Assembly (NCBI GenBank): GCA_964449305.1
Contig: CAYUYM010000010.1
Location: 1 to 47,394, forward strand
DNA: 47,394 bases
Origin: CAYUYM01 sp964449305
GTDB lineage: Bacteria; Bacteroidota; Ignavibacteria; SZUA-365; CAYQST01
Direction: 5' to 3'
The notes below the pieces were generated by a model that had not been told where the DNA came from, did no database searches, and was given only the letters and a program-made list of their open reading frames with translations. Shown here piece after piece: positions 8,393-17,124 of the stretch (the first letter of the stretch is position 1; every line of letters starts with the position of its first letter). The position numbers and the translations under genes were made by a program.

Positions 8393-9214
8393 ATGAACGA
8401 AATCCCCTTCACCCTCACCAACCGCCATGGCGACACCATCGTCGGCAACGTCCACCGGGCCAAATCGCCAACCGGCATCCTGGTGCTGTGCCATGGCTTC
8501 AAGGGATTCAAGGACTGGGCCATGTTCCCCTGGATCGCCGACCAGGCGGCCACCATGGGCTGGACCAGCATCCGTTTCAACTTCTCACTCAGCGGTGTGA
8601 CGGATGACATCGACGACCGTGCCGATCCCGACCTGTTCCGGCGCAACACCTTCACACGCGAGCGTGAGGACCTGGACGATCTGCTCACCGCCCTCCACGA
8701 TGGCAGGATCGACGGCGTCGGCCGGCACCCCATCGCCGTGCTCGGGCACTCGCGAGGGGGGGGCATCACCATCCTCGCCGCTGCACACGATGAACGCATC
8801 TGTGCCATCGTGAGCTGGGCTGCCGTCGCCTCCTTCGAGCGCTGGGGACCGGAGACACGAAGGATATGGGAGCGCGAGGGCTTCATCGAGGTCACCAACT
8901 CCCGAACGAATCAGGTGCTCCCCCTCGGCATCGAGCTTCTGCACGACATGGACGAACACCGGAGCGATCTCGACATCCTCGCCGCTGCAGCGCGCATCCA
9001 TCAGCCCTGGCTCATCGTCCATGGTGAGCAGGACCTCACCGTCCCCGTCGCGGAAGCGCGCCAGCTCCATGAGGCCGCCTCCGGCCGACCGCGCCTGGTG
9101 ACCCTGCCCAACTGCGATCACTCATTCGGAAGTGTGCATCCATTTCCCGGCCCATCACCGCAACTGATCCGCGCAATGGATGCCACGATCGGTTTTCTCA
9201 CCACACTCACGTGA
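8393..9214 (+). CDS. Alpha/beta hydrolase fold protein
   Basis: 273 residues, no signal peptide, so probably cytoplasmic. The fold is shown by GILVLCHGFKGFKDWAMFP (oxyanion-hole region), the nucleophile elbow GHSRGGG with Ser near 117, the acid in IVHGEQDLTVPV, and the catalytic His in LPNCDHSFG near 242. It resembles the prolyl-oligopeptidase/dienelactone-hydrolase-like esterases often labelled only as alpha/beta hydrolase. The substrate is unknown. The gene is divergent from the GT4 gene, with 66 bases between the starts. After its stop, 198 bases before the next gene hold only a short hairpin (GGGGTG 9312-9317, CACCCC 9323-9328) that could be a weak terminator. Confidence 0.9.
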   Translation: MNEIPFTLTNRHGDTIVGNVHRAKSPTGILVLCHGFKGFKDWAMFPWIADQAATMGWTSIRFNFSLSGVTDDIDDRADPDLFRRNTFTREREDLDDLLTALHDGRIDGVGRHPIAVLGHSRGGGITILAAAHDERICAIVSWAAVASFERWGPETRRIWEREGFIEVTNSRTNQVLPLGIELLHDMDEHRSDLDILAAAARIHQPWLIVHGEQDLTVPVAEARQLHEAASGRPRLVTLPNCDHSFGSVHPFPGPSPQLIRAMDATIGFLTTLT

Positions 9215-9412
9215 TCTCCGTGTTCCCTGCTCTCTCGTCCGCCACGAAGCAATCGGACGTGACAGGGTGCCACATTTCGAGTCATCGGGTTGTCACGTTG
9301 GACTGCTGCAAGGGGTGGACCGCACCCCGCTCCCTTATGTCACGACATGTACAGCGTATTCGTGCCTTCGTGGCAGATCCTGCTTCGCCCTCCTGCCTCA
9401 TTCCACACTGGA

Positions 9413-10654
9413 TCAGGGCACGACGAGAAAGCTGCGGTGCGTCGTCACGCCACCCAGCCGCAGGCGGTAGACATGCATCCCTGGTGAGAGCCCGGCGGCA
9501 TTCCACACGATGTCTGTGCGGCCGGCCTGGAAGAACCCGCTGCGGAGCGTCACCACATCACGCCCAAGCAGATCGCTCACCACCATCTCGCCTGCGCCCG
9601 GCTCTGGCAGCGTCACATCCACGGTGACGGTTGAGCCGGCACGGGCGGGACTCGGATGCCCGGATCCAATGACGGGCTGCGACGGCAGCGCCATGGTGGT
9701 GGTTTCGACACCCACGGGACCGCCATCGTCGGTGCGCAGGATCATCCCATCCCATCCCACGGCATACCCCACATTCCTGTTGAGAAAATGCATGCCCTCG
9801 AAGGAGGTGGTGGCGGGATTGTCCTGCAGGCCCCATGTCTCCCCTGCATCGTCGGTGCGCAGGATGATGCCGTTCCACGCCACCAGGTACCCCCGAAGGG
9901 AATCGACGAACTGCAGGTCCTTGATGCTGTTGTTCATCGCGATCCCGGTGGTCACCATCCCCCACGTCCTGCCCCCGTCCGTGGTGCGCAGGATGATGCC
10001 GCTGCGACCGACGGCCACGACAGTCGTTGGCGAGGCAGCCGCCACGGCGTACAGCAGCTCATTGACCTCGGATGACTGCTCCCGCCATGTGAGCCCGCCA
10101 TTGGTCGTCTTCGCAATCTTCCCCTGGAAGCCCACAACCCAGCCGGTGGAATCGTCGACAAAACAGATGCTGCAGACATTGTTGGACAGGAATCCGTTGG
10201 CCCTGTTGGCCCATGACGCGCCGGCGTTTGTGGTCATGCGAATCACCCCGCCGCTGCATGTGAGGATCCAGGTGTTCCGGCTGGCGATGTGCACATCGAG
10301 AATGGATTCCGTCGCCCCCGTGGGGATGGTGGACCACGACGCCCCTCCGTTCGTGCTCTTGAGCAGCGTGCCCTTCTGGCCCGCCGCAAGGCCGAAGCCT
10401 GCATCGAGAAACTTCACGGTGGTGAGAAGCTCCTGTGTGCCACTGGACTGCATCTCCCAGTTGGTGCCACCATTCGTGGTTGTGTAGATGGTGCCGTAGT
10501 CTCCCACGGCCACGGCATGCTGTGAGGACAGCATCCACACCTCGAAGAGGTTCACATCGTCTCGTGGGGCGGTCTGTGCATACCAGCCGCTTTGTGCGTG
10601 AAGGGAGGTGGTGAGAACAAGCAAAAGGGCGAACAGGGATGATGCTGGTTTCAT
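9413..10654 (-). CDS. T9SS-secreted beta-propeller protein (YCF48/BNR-like repeats)
   Basis: 413 residues. A signal peptide (MKPASSLFALLLVLTTSLHA, cleaved near Gln25) is followed by about seven repeats of roughly 45 residues. Each has a form such as GTIYTTTNGGTNWEMQSSGT or GIILRTTDGGRTWGMVTTG, the S/T-x-D/N-G-G-x-T/S-W pattern of YCF48/BNR seven-bladed propellers. The last ~80 residues form a T9SS C-terminal sorting domain: VSDLLGRDVVTLRSG and LSPGMHVYRLRLGGVTTHR, then a short basic-hydrophobic end. The protein is therefore probably exported and released or anchored at the outer surface. Its role is unknown; unlike plastid YCF48 it has nothing to do with photosystem II here. ATG at 10654 is used; TTG at 10666 is an upstream alternative. 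Confidence 0.9.
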   Translation of the reverse strand: MKPASSLFALLLVLTTSLHAQSGWYAQTAPRDDVNLFEVWMLSSQHAVAVGDYGTIYTTTNGGTNWEMQSSGTQELLTTVKFLDAGFGLAAGQKGTLLKSTNGGASWSTIPTGATESILDVHIASRNTWILTCSGGVIRMTTNAGASWANRANGFLSNNVCSICFVDDSTGWVVGFQGKIAKTTNGGLTWREQSSEVNELLYAVAAASPTTVVAVGRSGIILRTTDGGRTWGMVTTGIAMNNSIKDLQFVDSLRGYLVAWNGIILRTDDAGETWGLQDNPATTSFEGMHFLNRNVGYAVGWDGMILRTDDGGPVGVETTTMALPSQPVIGSGHPSPARAGSTVTVDVTLPEPGAGEMVVSDLLGRDVVTLRSGFFQAGRTDIVWNAAGLSPGMHVYRLRLGGVTTHRSFLVVP

Positions 10655-10676
10655 GGAAGTCCTCAATGGTGATGAG

Positions 10677-10707
10677 GGAAATTACGCAGAGAGCCGGCGC
10701 CGAGCAA
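10677..10707 (-). promoter_or_regulatory. Probable Bacteroidota-type promoter of the propeller gene
   Basis: Read on the minus strand: TTG (10707-10705), 20 bases, TAATTTCC (10684-10677). The -7 box is preceded by CTGCG, exactly as at the other T9SS cargo gene (32376-32407). It lies between the sucC terminator and the ATG at 10654. Confidence 0.5.
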
Positions 10708-10721
10708 TTGCTGACGAGACA

Positions 10722-10757
10722 CAACAACGAACGGCCGTCCGGGGAAGGACGGCCGTT
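10722..10757 (-). terminator. Rho-independent terminator of sucC
   Basis: An 11-base-pair stem, AACGGCCGTCC (10730-10740) with GGACGGCCGTT (10747-10757), and a six-base loop. On the minus strand it is followed by the moderately T-rich CGTTGTTGTG. It sits 22 bases after the sucC stop. Confidence 0.8.
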
Positions 10758-10779
10758 GCACTGCTGATGTGGATGTCGA

Positions 10780-11979
10780 TCAGGCGATGGCCTGGGTCAC
10801 CTTCTGCGCCGCCTCCTTGAAGGTGCGAGCCACGAGGATGTTGATGCCGGATTGCTCCAGTATCTCCGCAGCCTCCTTCGCATTCGTGCCCGCGAGGCGC
10901 ACGACGATGGGCACCTTGATGTCGATGTTCTTCGCGGCCTGCACCACACCGTTGGCAACGCGGTCGCACCGCACGATGCCGCCGAAGATGTTGATGAGAA
11001 TCGCTTTCACATTTGGATCCTTCAGAATGATTCTGAACCCATTCTCCGTGGTCTCGGCTGACGCGCCGCCGCCCACATCGAGAAAGTTCGCCGGTTCGCC
11101 ACCAGCCAGCTTGATGATGTCCATCGTCGCCATCGCAAGTCCCGCACCGTTCACCATGCAGCCGACGTTGCCGGAGAGCTTGATGTAGTTGAGGCTGTCG
11201 CGCGATGCCTCGATCTCGAGGGGATCCTCCTCCGCCTCGTCGCGCAGCTCCACGAAGTCCGGATGCCGGTACAGCGCGTTGTCGTCAAGATTCACCTTGG
11301 CATCGAGTGCCAGAACCTGTCCCTCCCTGGTGACGACCAGCGGGTTGATCTCGAACAGGGACGCATCGATGGCGTCATAGGCCCTGGCGAGAGCAAGCAG
11401 GAAGGTGACACCGTTCTTGAAGGCCTGGCCCGAGAGGCCGAGCCCGAAAGCCAGCTCACGTGCCTGATAGGCCTGGAAGCCGATGGTGGGATCGATCACG
11501 ACGCGCAGGATCTTCTCCGGCGTCTCTGCTGCCACCTTCTCGATCTCCATGCCGCCCTCGGTGGAGGCCATGATGATGGTGCGCGATTGCGCCCGGTCGA
11601 GGAGCATGCCCACGTAGAGCTCACGATCGATGTTCACTCCCTCCTCCACAAGCACGCGGTTGACGATCTTCCCCTCCGCTCCCGTCTGGATCGTGACAAG
11701 GAGATTGCCCAGCATCGCCGCCGCAAACTTCCGGACCTCGGTCAGGGACTTGGCCACCTTCACGCCCCCCTCCATGATCAACCTGCCGTTCCCGGGATTG
11801 TGGATGTTTCCCTTTCCACGCCCGCCGGCATGGATCTGGCTCTTCACCACCCACACCTTCCCCCCCAGCTCCTTGGCGGCTGCAACAGCTTCATCAGCCG
11901 TGAAGGCCACCCTGCCACGTGGTGTGGGGACGTTGAAGGTGCGAAGAATCTGCTTGCCCTGGTATTCGTGGATTTTCAT
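10780..11979 (-). CDS. sucC: Succinyl-CoA ligase (ADP/GDP-forming), beta subunit
   Basis: 399 residues, the usual length. The protein opens MKIHEYQGKQILRTFNVPTP, the standard N-terminus, with the ATP-grasp domain behind it: VVKSQIHAGGRGKGNIH (nucleotide binding), LFEINPLVVT and ALDAKVNLDDNAL (metal-binding Glu, Asn and Asp). The C-terminal ligase part has GCMVNGAGLAMATMD, NFLDVGGGAS and ILINIFGGIVRCD. With the alpha subunit it interconverts succinyl-CoA and succinate with nucleotide phosphorylation in the citric acid cycle. The alpha gene (sucD) is not adjacent; sucC stands alone, with its own promoter and terminator, an arrangement I recall as common in the Bacteroidota/Chlorobi group. Confidence 0.97.
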   Translation of the reverse strand: MKIHEYQGKQILRTFNVPTPRGRVAFTADEAVAAAKELGGKVWVVKSQIHAGGRGKGNIHNPGNGRLIMEGGVKVAKSLTEVRKFAAAMLGNLLVTIQTGAEGKIVNRVLVEEGVNIDRELYVGMLLDRAQSRTIIMASTEGGMEIEKVAAETPEKILRVVIDPTIGFQAYQARELAFGLGLSGQAFKNGVTFLLALARAYDAIDASLFEINPLVVTREGQVLALDAKVNLDDNALYRHPDFVELRDEAEEDPLEIEASRDSLNYIKLSGNVGCMVNGAGLAMATMDIIKLAGGEPANFLDVGGGASAETTENGFRIILKDPNVKAILINIFGGIVRCDRVANGVVQAAKNIDIKVPIVVRLAGTNAKEAAEILEQSGINILVARTFKEAAQKVTQAIA

Positions 11980-12050
11980 ACGATCGTCCTATGGAAATGA
12001 GTGTTGCAGTGTCGACGTGATGAAATGCATGTGCAGATGCACGGATCGAA

Positions 12051-12082
12051 CAAAAATACATCAAATGTCGCTATGGAGAAAA
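12051..12082 (-). promoter_or_regulatory. Probable promoter of sucC
   Basis: On the minus strand TATTTTTG (12058-12051) is a perfect TAnnTTTG box. Twenty bases upstream is TTTT (12082-12079) rather than TTTG. The predicted leader to the ATG is about 65 bases. Confidence 0.45.
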
Positions 12083-12115
12083 GACGTGGCGGGAAAAGAT
12101 GCTGCTGGCAGCCGG

Positions 12116-13377
12116 TCACCGGTTGAGGGAGCGGAACACACGCATGAAGTTGCCGCCCAGAATCTTCCGGACATCCTCGGCGGAGTATCCCCGCCGGACA
12201 AGCAGATACGTGATGAAGGGAAAATCCGCAGCCGAGGCCAGGCCCACGGGCAGGGCGTCGATGGCTCCGAAATCGGATCCGATGCCGACGTGATCCACGC
12301 CCGCCACCTTCACCACGTGATCGATGGTGGCGACCACATCAGCGATTGTTGCAAGCCCGTCCGCACCGGCCGCGGTGACCAGGCTGTCCCACTCGTGCAG
12401 CATGGAATAATCGCCAGCGGCGAAACGTGCGCGCAGGGGGACAAGGCGCCGTTCGCAGGAAGCCGCCGTGGCACCGGCACGGACGGGGCCTCCGCCGGAG
12501 ATGAAGCCGGGAACGAAGGTCACCATCGCCACACCACCCGTGCGTGCCATGCCGCGGAGCTGCTCGTCCGTGAGATTGCGCCAGATGTTCCGTATTGCCG
12601 TGCAGCCGGTGTGCGAGGCGATGCGCGGCCTCGNNNNNNNNNNGCGGTGAGCAGCTCGCGCACCGCTGTGGGTCCGCAGTGAGAGATGTCGATGATGATC
12701 CCGAGGGAGTCGCAGAGCGCGACGATGCGTCTGCCTGCCGGGGTCAGCCCCGCACGGCGCTTCCGGCCGGACCGCGAGGCCTCGTCCCGCGCCGATGTGG
12801 CGAGCGCGTTCGAGTTGTTCCATGTCAGACCGATGCAGCGGACACCGGCCGCATGGAGTGCGCGCACCTGCGCGGGCGTCTCCGCGATGCCTGCGGCCCC
12901 CTCCACCGCGAGGATGGCACTGTGCCTGCCCGCCTCCGGCGCGATGTCCGCGGCGGCCGTCACGATCGCCGCCTCCGATCCGTGCTTCTCCATCAGCTCA
13001 CGCACACGCAGTGCCTCGGTTTGTGCCGTCGCCGGGCCGTCGCCGCGTGCCACGCGCTCCTCCGACACCCAGATCGCCCAGAGCTGGACATCGACACCGC
13101 CCGTCCTGAGATCGCGCAGAATCCGCCGCCCCACATCAAGATGTGTGGCGCCCGCCTCCGGACGCATCAATGCGGTGGGGTAGTCCGAATGCCCGTCCAC
13201 CACAACGGCCGAACGATGGAGGGCCAGCCAGTCGGGCACCGCCTGCTGTGCATGCGCGGGCAGTGCCGCCATCAGCAGAAGAGGAATGCACCACGTCACC
13301 CACCGCCGCGTGCGACGGGGGACCCGCCACGCAGCCACTCCGTACATTGCTGCGCCGTGCCGATGCCGCCTGTTCAT
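12116..13377 (-). CDS. Membrane dipeptidase, peptidase family M19 (interrupted by assembly gap)
   Basis: Two out-of-register pieces belong to one gene of about 420 residues. The first (13377 to the gap) has a signal peptide (VTWCIPLLLMAALPAHAQ) and the M19 domain: VVVDGHSDYP (usual metal-binding DGHNDxP, with Ser for Asn), LAVEGAAGI (metal-bridging Glu), GVRCIGLTWNNSNALA and IIIDISHCGPTAVREL (metal-binding His). The second has RIASHTGCTAIRNIWRNLTDEQ (second metal His), VDHVGIGSDFGAID and the family's end. The family cleaves dipeptides with zinc, and some members also hydrolyse other amide substrates. Ten Ns at 12634-12643 separate the pieces; literal reading breaks the frame, but Ns of round length are usually placeholders, so a real frameshift is not implied. 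The start overlaps the stop of the ABC exporter (ATGA), indicating translational coupling. Confidence 0.85.
12634..12643. other. Assembly gap (ten Ns) inside the dipeptidase gene
   Basis: Ten unknown bases. From the M19 family pattern only a few residues are missing between the ISH metal site and the RIASH metal site, so the true gap is short, but its length is unknown. Confidence 0.99.
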
Positions 13378-15143
13378 GTCGCCCCCTCCTGCTCCCGATA
13401 CTGGAGCTGATAGAGCTTGTGATAGATGCCTCCCAACGCCAGCAGCTCCTGGTGTGTGCCGGTCTCGCGGATGCGCCCCTTGTGCATGACGAGGATCCTG
13501 TCCGCATGCTGGATGGTGGAGAGCCGGTGTGCGATGACGATGGCCGTGCGATCGTGGAGAATGCGCGTGATGGCGCTCTGGATGAGCTGCTCGGTCTCCG
13601 TGTCGATGTTGGACGTGGCCTCGTCGAGGATGAGCAGCTCGGGGCTCACCGCCAGTGCGCGGGCAAAGGCGAGCAGCTGCTTCTGCCCGGAGGAGAGGGT
13701 CGCCCCCCGCTCCTTCACCGGCGTGTCCAACCCTTCCGGCAGCGAGGCGATGAAGCCATCAATGCCGACATGGGCGCACACCTCCAGCACACGCTCGTCG
13801 CTGATGTCGGGGCGCCCGAGCGTGATGTTGTCGCGGATCGTTCCGGAGAACAGGAACACGTCCTGGAGCACAAGGCTGATGTGCCTGCGCAGCTCCGCAG
13901 CGGGGATGTCACGCAACGACCGGCCCCCCATGAGGATGTCACCCTGCTGCTGTTCGTAGAACCGCAGGAGAAGGCTGATGATCGTTGTCTTGCCGGACCC
14001 GGTGGCACCGACGATCGCGACCGTCCCTCCCTGTGGGATGGTGAACGACACATCACGCAGCACCCACTCGGGGGCGTCGTAGGCGAAGGTCACATTCCTG
14101 AATTCAATGTCGCCGAAGGGGACGGAGCCATGCACCCCGGGAGGATCCGGGATGCGTGTCTCGTCATCCAGCACCTGGAAGATCCGCTCCGAGGAAGCCA
14201 TGGCGGACTGGAGGATGTTGTACTTCTCCGACAGATCGCGCACGGGTCGGAAGAACATCTCCGTGAACTGCACGAAGGCGATGAGCGTCCCGATGGTCAT
14301 CATGCCCGAGAGGATCTGCCCGCCGGCGAACCAGATGATGATGCCCACCGTGATGGAACTGAGGAAATCCACACCCGGGTAGAAGACGGCGTAATAGAAC
14401 ACGGAGCGGATGTTGGCATCCGTGTGCGCCTGGTTGATCACCCGATGCCTGTCATACTCGTGCTGCTCGCGGCCGAACAATTGCACCGTGGACATGCCGG
14501 ACACCATCTCCTGCGTCACACTGTTGAGCCGGGCCACTTCGAAGCGCACCTGGCGATAGCTTTCCCGCACGCGTTTGCGGAAGAGAAACGTGCCGTAGAT
14601 CAGAAACGGAAGCACGGTGAGCGTCATCAGGGAAAGCTGCCAGTCCGAGGCGAACATGAACACCATGATCCAGATGATGATGAACACATCGGAGAAGACG
14701 TTCACGATGCCGGAGGAGAACATCTCGTTGAGCACCTCCACATCACTTGTCACGCGTGTCACCAGCCGTCCCACGGGATTACGGTCGAAGTACGCAAGCC
14801 CGAGGGAGTGGATCTTGCGGAACACCTGCATGCGCAGATCGAGAATCGTGTGCTGCCCGATCCATTGGGTAAACCAGGTGACGTGGTACTGGATCACCCC
14901 CTGGAGCACGAGCGTCCCGAGCAGCAGGAACGCGATCCACCCGAGCCCCGCGATGTCCCCCGTCGAGATGTACTGATCGATCGCGATCTTCGTGATGTAG
15001 GGGCGAAGCGGGCCGAGGGCTGCGATGAGCACGGTGAGGACGATCGCGATCGACACCTTGGTCCTGTAGGGACGGACGTAGGTGAGGAGGCGGCGCATCA
15101 ACCGGCCGTCATAAGCCCTGCCCAGGATCTCGTCATCCTGCAT
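13374..15143 (-). CDS. ABC exporter, fused membrane and ATPase domains (MdlB/MsbA-like)
   Basis: 589 residues, standard for a half-size type IV ABC exporter. The membrane domain (about 1-310, six helices) includes RIHS-type coupling region FRKIHSLGLAYFDRNPVGRL, a well-known element of these exporters. The ATPase domain has Walker A VGATGSGKTT (near 375), Q-loop SLVLQDVFLFSGTIRDNI, signature LSSGQKQLLAFARAL, Walker B LLILDEATSNID and switch His in VIAHRLS. It works as a homo- or heterodimer; only one such gene is present here, so a homodimer is possible. The substrate (lipid, peptide or drug) cannot be told. Its stop overlaps the dipeptidase start. Divergent 160 bases separate it from the ABC-2 operon; I see no convincing promoter there. 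Confidence 0.93.
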   Translation of the reverse strand: MQDDEILGRAYDGRLMRRLLTYVRPYRTKVSIAIVLTVLIAALGPLRPYITKIAIDQYISTGDIAGLGWIAFLLLGTLVLQGVIQYHVTWFTQWIGQHTILDLRMQVFRKIHSLGLAYFDRNPVGRLVTRVTSDVEVLNEMFSSGIVNVFSDVFIIIWIMVFMFASDWQLSLMTLTVLPFLIYGTFLFRKRVRESYRQVRFEVARLNSVTQEMVSGMSTVQLFGREQHEYDRHRVINQAHTDANIRSVFYYAVFYPGVDFLSSITVGIIIWFAGGQILSGMMTIGTLIAFVQFTEMFFRPVRDLSEKYNILQSAMASSERIFQVLDDETRIPDPPGVHGSVPFGDIEFRNVTFAYDAPEWVLRDVSFTIPQGGTVAIVGATGSGKTTIISLLLRFYEQQQGDILMGGRSLRDIPAAELRRHISLVLQDVFLFSGTIRDNITLGRPDISDERVLEVCAHVGIDGFIASLPEGLDTPVKERGATLSSGQKQLLAFARALAVSPELLILDEATSNIDTETEQLIQSAITRILHDRTAIVIAHRLSTIQHADRILVMHKGRIRETGTHQELLALGGIYHKLYQLQYREQEGAT

Positions 15144-15303
15144 GATGCATCCTGCCTTCCCCGATCAGCCTTGCAAATGAGGTCGGGATACCGGAGATTG
15201 TGGGTTCAGTGAGTGTGCCGGCCTGCAACTGTCCCACGGTGGAGTGCAGGGAGAAGGGTGGGGGATGGTTGGCAGGATTCCGTATCATCAGTCACAGTGT
15301 GTC

Positions 15304-16233
15304 ATGGACGTCATTCGAACCGAAAACTTAACGAAAATTTTCTCGACGACAATGCGGTCGGTGCGCGTCACTGCGCTGTCCGACGTGTCGCTTCGTGTGG
15401 CACCAGGCGAGATCTTCGGCCTGCTCGGGCCCAACGGTGCGGGGAAGACCACCTTCATCCGCATCCTCCTCTCCATCATCTTCCCCACGGCCGGCTCCGC
15501 CACGATGTTCGATGAGCCGATCACCGTGACCGCCAACAAGGCCCGCATCGGCTACCTGCCGGAGAATCACCGCTTCCCACCGTACATGACCGCCGCCGCC
15601 ATCCTGGAATTCTTCGGCAGGCTTGGCGGCATTCCGGACAGGGAGCGCCCGGCACGCATCGCCGAGGCCCTTGAGCTCGTGGGCATGACGCAATGGCGCA
15701 CCACAAGGATCCGCACCTACTCCAAGGGCATGATGCAGCGCCTTGGCATCGCCCAGGCCATCCTCGGCAGTCCCGACCTCGTCATCCTCGACGAGCCCAC
15801 CGATGGTGTCGACCCGCTCGGCCGGAAGCAGATCCGGGACATCATGATGCGCATGCGCGATCAGGGCAGGACCATCTTCCTCAACTCGCATCTGCTCTCC
15901 GAGGTGGAACTCGTGTGTGATCGCGTGGCCATCCTCAACAAGGGCCGTGTGGTGCGCATCGGCAGCGTGTCCGAGCTGACAACGCCCACCGACCGCTTCA
16001 TCATCCGCACCACGGCGGAGCGTGGAACCCTGCCACCCCTGCCGGCGCTGTCCTCCGGCACCGCCACGCCGGGCGACGACGGCACGGTGATCGTCGCCAC
16101 CGACGATGCCGTCCAGGTCAACCGCATCATCGACGCACTCCGGGCGGCCGATGTGCTCATCGATGAGATCGTGCGCGAACGGCACTCGCTGGAGGAGATG
16201 TTCATCAACGTCATTGAGGAGGATGCACAATGA
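15304..16233 (+). CDS. ABC-2 type transporter ATP-binding protein
   Basis: 309 residues. The ATPase domain fills the first ~220: Walker A LLGPNGAGKTTFIRILLSI, signature YSKGMMQRLGIAQAI, Walker B PDLVILDEPTDGVDP and switch His in FLNSHLLSEVE. The remaining ~85 residues are the small C-terminal domain common in CcmA/NatA-type exporters. It energises the permease encoded next, with which it overlaps by four bases (ATGA), so the two are made together. ATG at 15304 is preferred to the upstream in-frame ATGs at 15244 and 15265, because homologues begin with the short I-x-T-E-N-L-T-K strand just after it. The substrate is unknown. Confidence 0.93.
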   Translation: MDVIRTENLTKIFSTTMRSVRVTALSDVSLRVAPGEIFGLLGPNGAGKTTFIRILLSIIFPTAGSATMFDEPITVTANKARIGYLPENHRFPPYMTAAAILEFFGRLGGIPDRERPARIAEALELVGMTQWRTTRIRTYSKGMMQRLGIAQAILGSPDLVILDEPTDGVDPLGRKQIRDIMMRMRDQGRTIFLNSHLLSEVELVCDRVAILNKGRVVRIGSVSELTTPTDRFIIRTTAERGTLPPLPALSSGTATPGDDGTVIVATDDAVQVNRIIDALRAADVLIDEIVRERHSLEEMFINVIEEDAQ

Positions 16234-17036
16234 ACGTGTTCGTCATCCTGGGCAACACCATCCGTGAAGGGTTCGCGAAGAAGACCATCATCGGTCTCAT
16301 CGCCATCTCCACCTTCTTTCTCATCCTCATGCTGCTGTTCGCCGTCTTCGTCGATTTCCAGGCACTGCTCAAGAACGAGGCGGCAAATCCGGATTTCTCC
16401 CTCGCCCTGCTGCAACGGCAGATGCTCGCCGCCATGCTGAGCCTTGCCGGCTTCCCGGCCATGGTGCTCGCCATCTTCGCCACCGCAGGCATCATGACCT
16501 CCTCCCTCGAGAAGGGGTACATCGATCTGCTGCTCTCCAAGCCCATTACACGGCTCCAGCTCCTGATGGGACGTTTCCTCGGCGCCCTCACCATCATCCT
16601 CGCCAACTTCCTCTATGTCGGCATCGGCCTCTGGATCATCTCCTCGATCAAGTTCGGCTCGTGGGAACCATCCGTCCTGCTCGCATCGCTCGTCTCCTTC
16701 TCCGGCTTCGCCGTCATCCTCCCGGTGATGATGCTTCTCGGACTGTACGTCCGATCCACGGCCGTCATCCTCATCATCACCTACGTCTACACCTTCATCG
16801 TCAATGGAGTCCTCTCGGCACGCGACACCATCCACTCATTGACACAGTCCGATGCCCTGCTCTCCGTCATGACAGTGCTGTATCACATCGTGCCGAAGCC
16901 GAGCGACATCACCGAGATCGCCCAGCGTATCGTGATCCACGCACCGACGGATTGGATGCCGCTCGTCTCCAGCGCGATCTCCTCCGGCGTGCTCCTGGCA
17001 CTCACCGCCTTCCTGTTCACCAAAAAGGACCTGTGA
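16230..17036 (+). CDS. ABC-2 type transporter permease (NosY-like)
   Basis: 268 residues with about six membrane segments: TIIGLIAISTFFLILMLLFA at the N-terminus, then segments near 70-95, 115-135, 145-170, 175-195 and a last one near 245-262. The layout, with EKGYIDLLLSKPITRLQLLM between the second and third segments, matches ABC-2/NosY-type permeases, in which this loop meets the ATPase. The start codon overlaps the stop of the ATPase gene. Possible cargoes include drugs, lipids or a cofactor; nothing in the sequence decides. Confidence 0.9.
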   Translation: MNVFVILGNTIREGFAKKTIIGLIAISTFFLILMLLFAVFVDFQALLKNEAANPDFSLALLQRQMLAAMLSLAGFPAMVLAIFATAGIMTSSLEKGYIDLLLSKPITRLQLLMGRFLGALTIILANFLYVGIGLWIISSIKFGSWEPSVLLASLVSFSGFAVILPVMMLLGLYVRSTAVILIITYVYTFIVNGVLSARDTIHSLTQSDALLSVMTVLYHIVPKPSDITEIAQRIVIHAPTDWMPLVSSAISSGVLLALTAFLFTKKDL

Positions 17037-17052
17037 ACAACGCTCCGCGGCG

Positions 17053-17083
17053 TTCAGAGAATTCCCCCCTTTTCGTATCTTCC
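17053..17083 (+). promoter_or_regulatory. Weak candidate promoter of pgsA
   Basis: TTC (17053-17055), 20 bases, TATCTTCC (17076-17083). Spacing fits the other promoters of the window but both boxes deviate. Alternatively pgsA is read through from the ABC operon 88 bases upstream. Confidence 0.25.
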
Positions 17084-17124
17084 CGCGAAGCGGTCCTGCT
17101 CCGTCCAAAGAAACCAGCGACACA

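Noticed and set aside
13143..15212. 689-codon open frame antisense to the ABC exporter
   Set aside because: His/Asp/Glu/Pro-rich shadow of a certain ABC exporter.
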